A DNA stretch of 7,003 bases, taken from positions 1-7,003 of the forward strand of contig CAZBJW010000235.1 in the NCBI GenBank assembly GCA_964492135.1. Direction: 5' to 3'. The translations under genes and the position numbers were made by a program. Position 1 is the first letter of the stretch. Each line of letters begins with the position of its first letter. This stretch comes from CAYGAW01 sp964492135. GTDB lineage: Bacteria > Chloroflexota > Anaerolineae > UBA7937 > B3-Chlor. This document shows positions 5,725-7,003 of the stretch, piece by piece. The notes beneath the pieces were generated by a model that saw only the letters and a program-made list of their open reading frames with translations, did no database searches and had not been told where the DNA came from.

Positions 5725-7003
5725 ATGACACGAATTCAAAGTCCGGGCGAGTTGGAAGGGCTCCGGGCGACGCTGGTCGCTAGACGCGACCCGACCAAGA
5801 CCCGCATCTCAGTGTGCTGCGGCACCGGCTGCAGGGTCTACGGAAGCACAAAGGTGTTGGAGGCGTTCGGGACGGAGCTTGGCAAGAGGCGTCTTGGCAG
5901 CAAGATCGACGTCGTCAGCACAGGGTGTCACGGCTTCTGCGAAAAGGGACCTGTAGTGGCGCTCAAGCCTAGCGGCATCTTCTACCAGCGCGTGGGTGTT
6001 GACGACGTACCTGAGATCATATCGGAGACTGCGCTGAATGGCACGGTCATTGACAGGCTGACCTACACTGACCCGAGCACGGGCAAGAAGGCTGTCTGTG
6101 AGCGTGACGTGCCATTCTATCAGAAGCAACGAAGAGTTGTGCTGGATCTGAACGGCGACATCGATCCCACTAAGATAGAAGACTACATCAGATCGGGTGG
6201 GTACTCTGCTTTGAGCAAAGCCTTGAATGGACTGGCACCGGAAGAGATCATCGAAAAGATCAGCGACTCTGGCTTGAGAGGCCGAGGGGGAGCAGGGTTT
6301 CCGACTGGTCTCAAGTGGAAGCTCTGCAGGGAGGCCAAGGGCCAGACGAAATACGTGATCTGCAACGCGGATGAAGGCGATCCAGGGGCGTACATGGACC
6401 GCAGCATCATGGAAGGGAATCCACACCGAGTGCTTGAAGGGATGATCATTGGTGCTCGCGCCATCGGGGCTCGCGAGGGCTATGTCTACATTCGCAATGA
6501 ATACCCTCTGGCCGTGGAGAATCTGAGGATCGCGATAGCGCAGGCCGAGGAGTACGGCTTCCTGGGCGAGGGCATATTGGGGTCCGGGTTCGATTTCTCA
6601 GTGCAGATACGACCCGGAAGTGGTGCCTTCGTCTGTGGCGAGGAGACCGCCTTGATGGCCTCCATCGAGGACAGAATAGGAGAGCCCAGACCCAGGCCGC
6701 CCTATCCTGCCGTGAGCGGCCTTTGGGGCAAGCCGACGAACATCAACAACGTCGAGACCTGGGCCAACGTGCCCATCATCATCGATCGAGGAGCAGATTG
6801 GTATACCCAGATTGGCACCGGCCACAGCAAGGGGACCAAGATCTTCTCTGTGGTAGGCAACATCAACAACACAGGCTTGGTTGAGGTGCCTATGGGTGCC
6901 ACCCTGGCTGAAATCGTGTATGACGTCGGCGGCGGAATTCCCGGCGAGAAGGAGTGCAAGGCAGTCCAGCTGGGTGGACCATCGGGGGGCTGTGTACCAA
7001 GAG
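5725..7003 (+). CDS. nuoF: NuoF-like NADH-binding flavoprotein with N-terminal ferredoxin domain, cut by the right edge
   Basis: The frame is open from ATG 5725 to the window end (426 codons, no stop), so the C-terminus is missing. The family binds NAD(H), FMN and Fe-S clusters and moves electrons between NADH and a partner enzyme. Residues about 25-110 form a thioredoxin-like [2Fe-2S] domain with C-x4-C (Cys31, Cys36 in VCCGTGC) and C-x3-C (Cys68, Cys72 in GCHGFCEKGP). The NuoF core follows: RGRGGAGFP (185-193) for NADH/FMN, CNADEGDPGAY (213-223), GSGAFVCGEETAL (about 298-310) and KPTNINNVETWANVP. The extra N-terminal domain is known from HydB/HndC of bifurcating hydrogenases and from related formate dehydrogenase subunits, and is absent from E. 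coli NuoF. The SxxCGxCxPCR [4Fe-4S] motif and any C-terminal ferredoxin domain would lie past the edge. The ATG is 3 nt after the nuoE stop with only a weak GGTG before it, so translational coupling is likely. The symbol denotes the family, not proven complex I. Confidence 0.93.
   Translation, partial: MTRIQSPGELEGLRATLVARRDPTKTRISVCCGTGCRVYGSTKVLEAFGTELGKRRLGSKIDVVSTGCHGFCEKGPVVALKPSGIFYQRVGVDDVPEIISETALNGTVIDRLTYTDPSTGKKAVCERDVPFYQKQRRVVLDLNGDIDPTKIEDYIRSGGYSALSKALNGLAPEEIIEKISDSGLRGRGGAGFPTGLKWKLCREAKGQTKYVICNADEGDPGAYMDRSIMEGNPHRVLEGMIIGARAIGAREGYVYIRNEYPLAVENLRIAIAQAEEYGFLGEGILGSGFDFSVQIRPGSGAFVCGEETALMASIEDRIGEPRPRPPYPAVSGLWGKPTNINNVETWANVPIIIDRGADWYTQIGTGHSKGTKIFSVVGNINNTGLVEVPMGATLAEIVYDVGGGIPGEKECKAVQLGGPSGGCVPR

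Noticed and set aside
5809..6426. A 205-codon minus-strand open frame within nuoF.
   Set aside because: It lies antisense to a continuous NuoF frame with all expected motifs and resembles no protein I recognise.
1..7003. CRISPR array, tRNA, rRNA, toxin-antitoxin or phage defence system.
   Set aside because: I see no regular repeat-spacer pattern, no tRNA or rRNA signatures, and no small paired genes. The gaps between genes are all under about 220 nt and are accounted for.

Overview
The window reads as a chromosomal segment of an anaerobic or facultatively anaerobic bacterium with moderately GC-rich, uniform coding DNA. Every intact gene lies on the + strand. The broken transposase at the left edge belongs to a type I associate with Chloroflexota and other deep anaerobic lineages. 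The NuoE/NuoF-like pair at the right edge has the form found in bifurcating hydrogenases and NAD-linked formate dehydrogenases. This taxonomic guess is weak, because no rRNA or other marker gene is present.

Layout, left to right. (1) Positions 1-426, minus strand: a decayed IS transposase/integrase gene, with an in-frame TGA and then a frameshift, running off the left edge. A short IS-end-like region with a 13-bp direct repeat precedes it (to about 523). (2) Positions 528-5084: a probable transcription unit. It starts with a good sigma70-type promoter right beside the IS remnant and ends in a strong intrinsic terminator. It encodes a soluble triple-GAF histidine kinase, a Glu/Leu/Phe/Val-type dehydrogenase (most likely glutamate dehydrogenase) and an OmpR-family response regulator. 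(3) Positions about 5130-7003: a second unit with a very strong ribosome binding site. It encodes a NuoE-like [2Fe-2S] protein and, 3 nt later, a NuoF-like flavoprotein with an extra N-terminal thioredoxin-like ferredoxin domain, cut by the right edge.

How the genes may work together: the kinase has no membrane segment, so it should sense a cytoplasmic signal through its GAF domains and signal to the regulator encoded two genes downstream. The dehydrogenase between them links 2-oxoglutarate/ammonia and NAD(P)H pools. The NuoEF module oxidises or reduces NAD(H) and passes electrons to a catalytic subunit outside the window. A redox/nitrogen regulatory theme is plausible but inferred only from gene order. 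I do not see a clearly new system. The most unusual points are the kinase-dehydrogenase-regulator arrangement and the promoter sitting at the IS remnant boundary.
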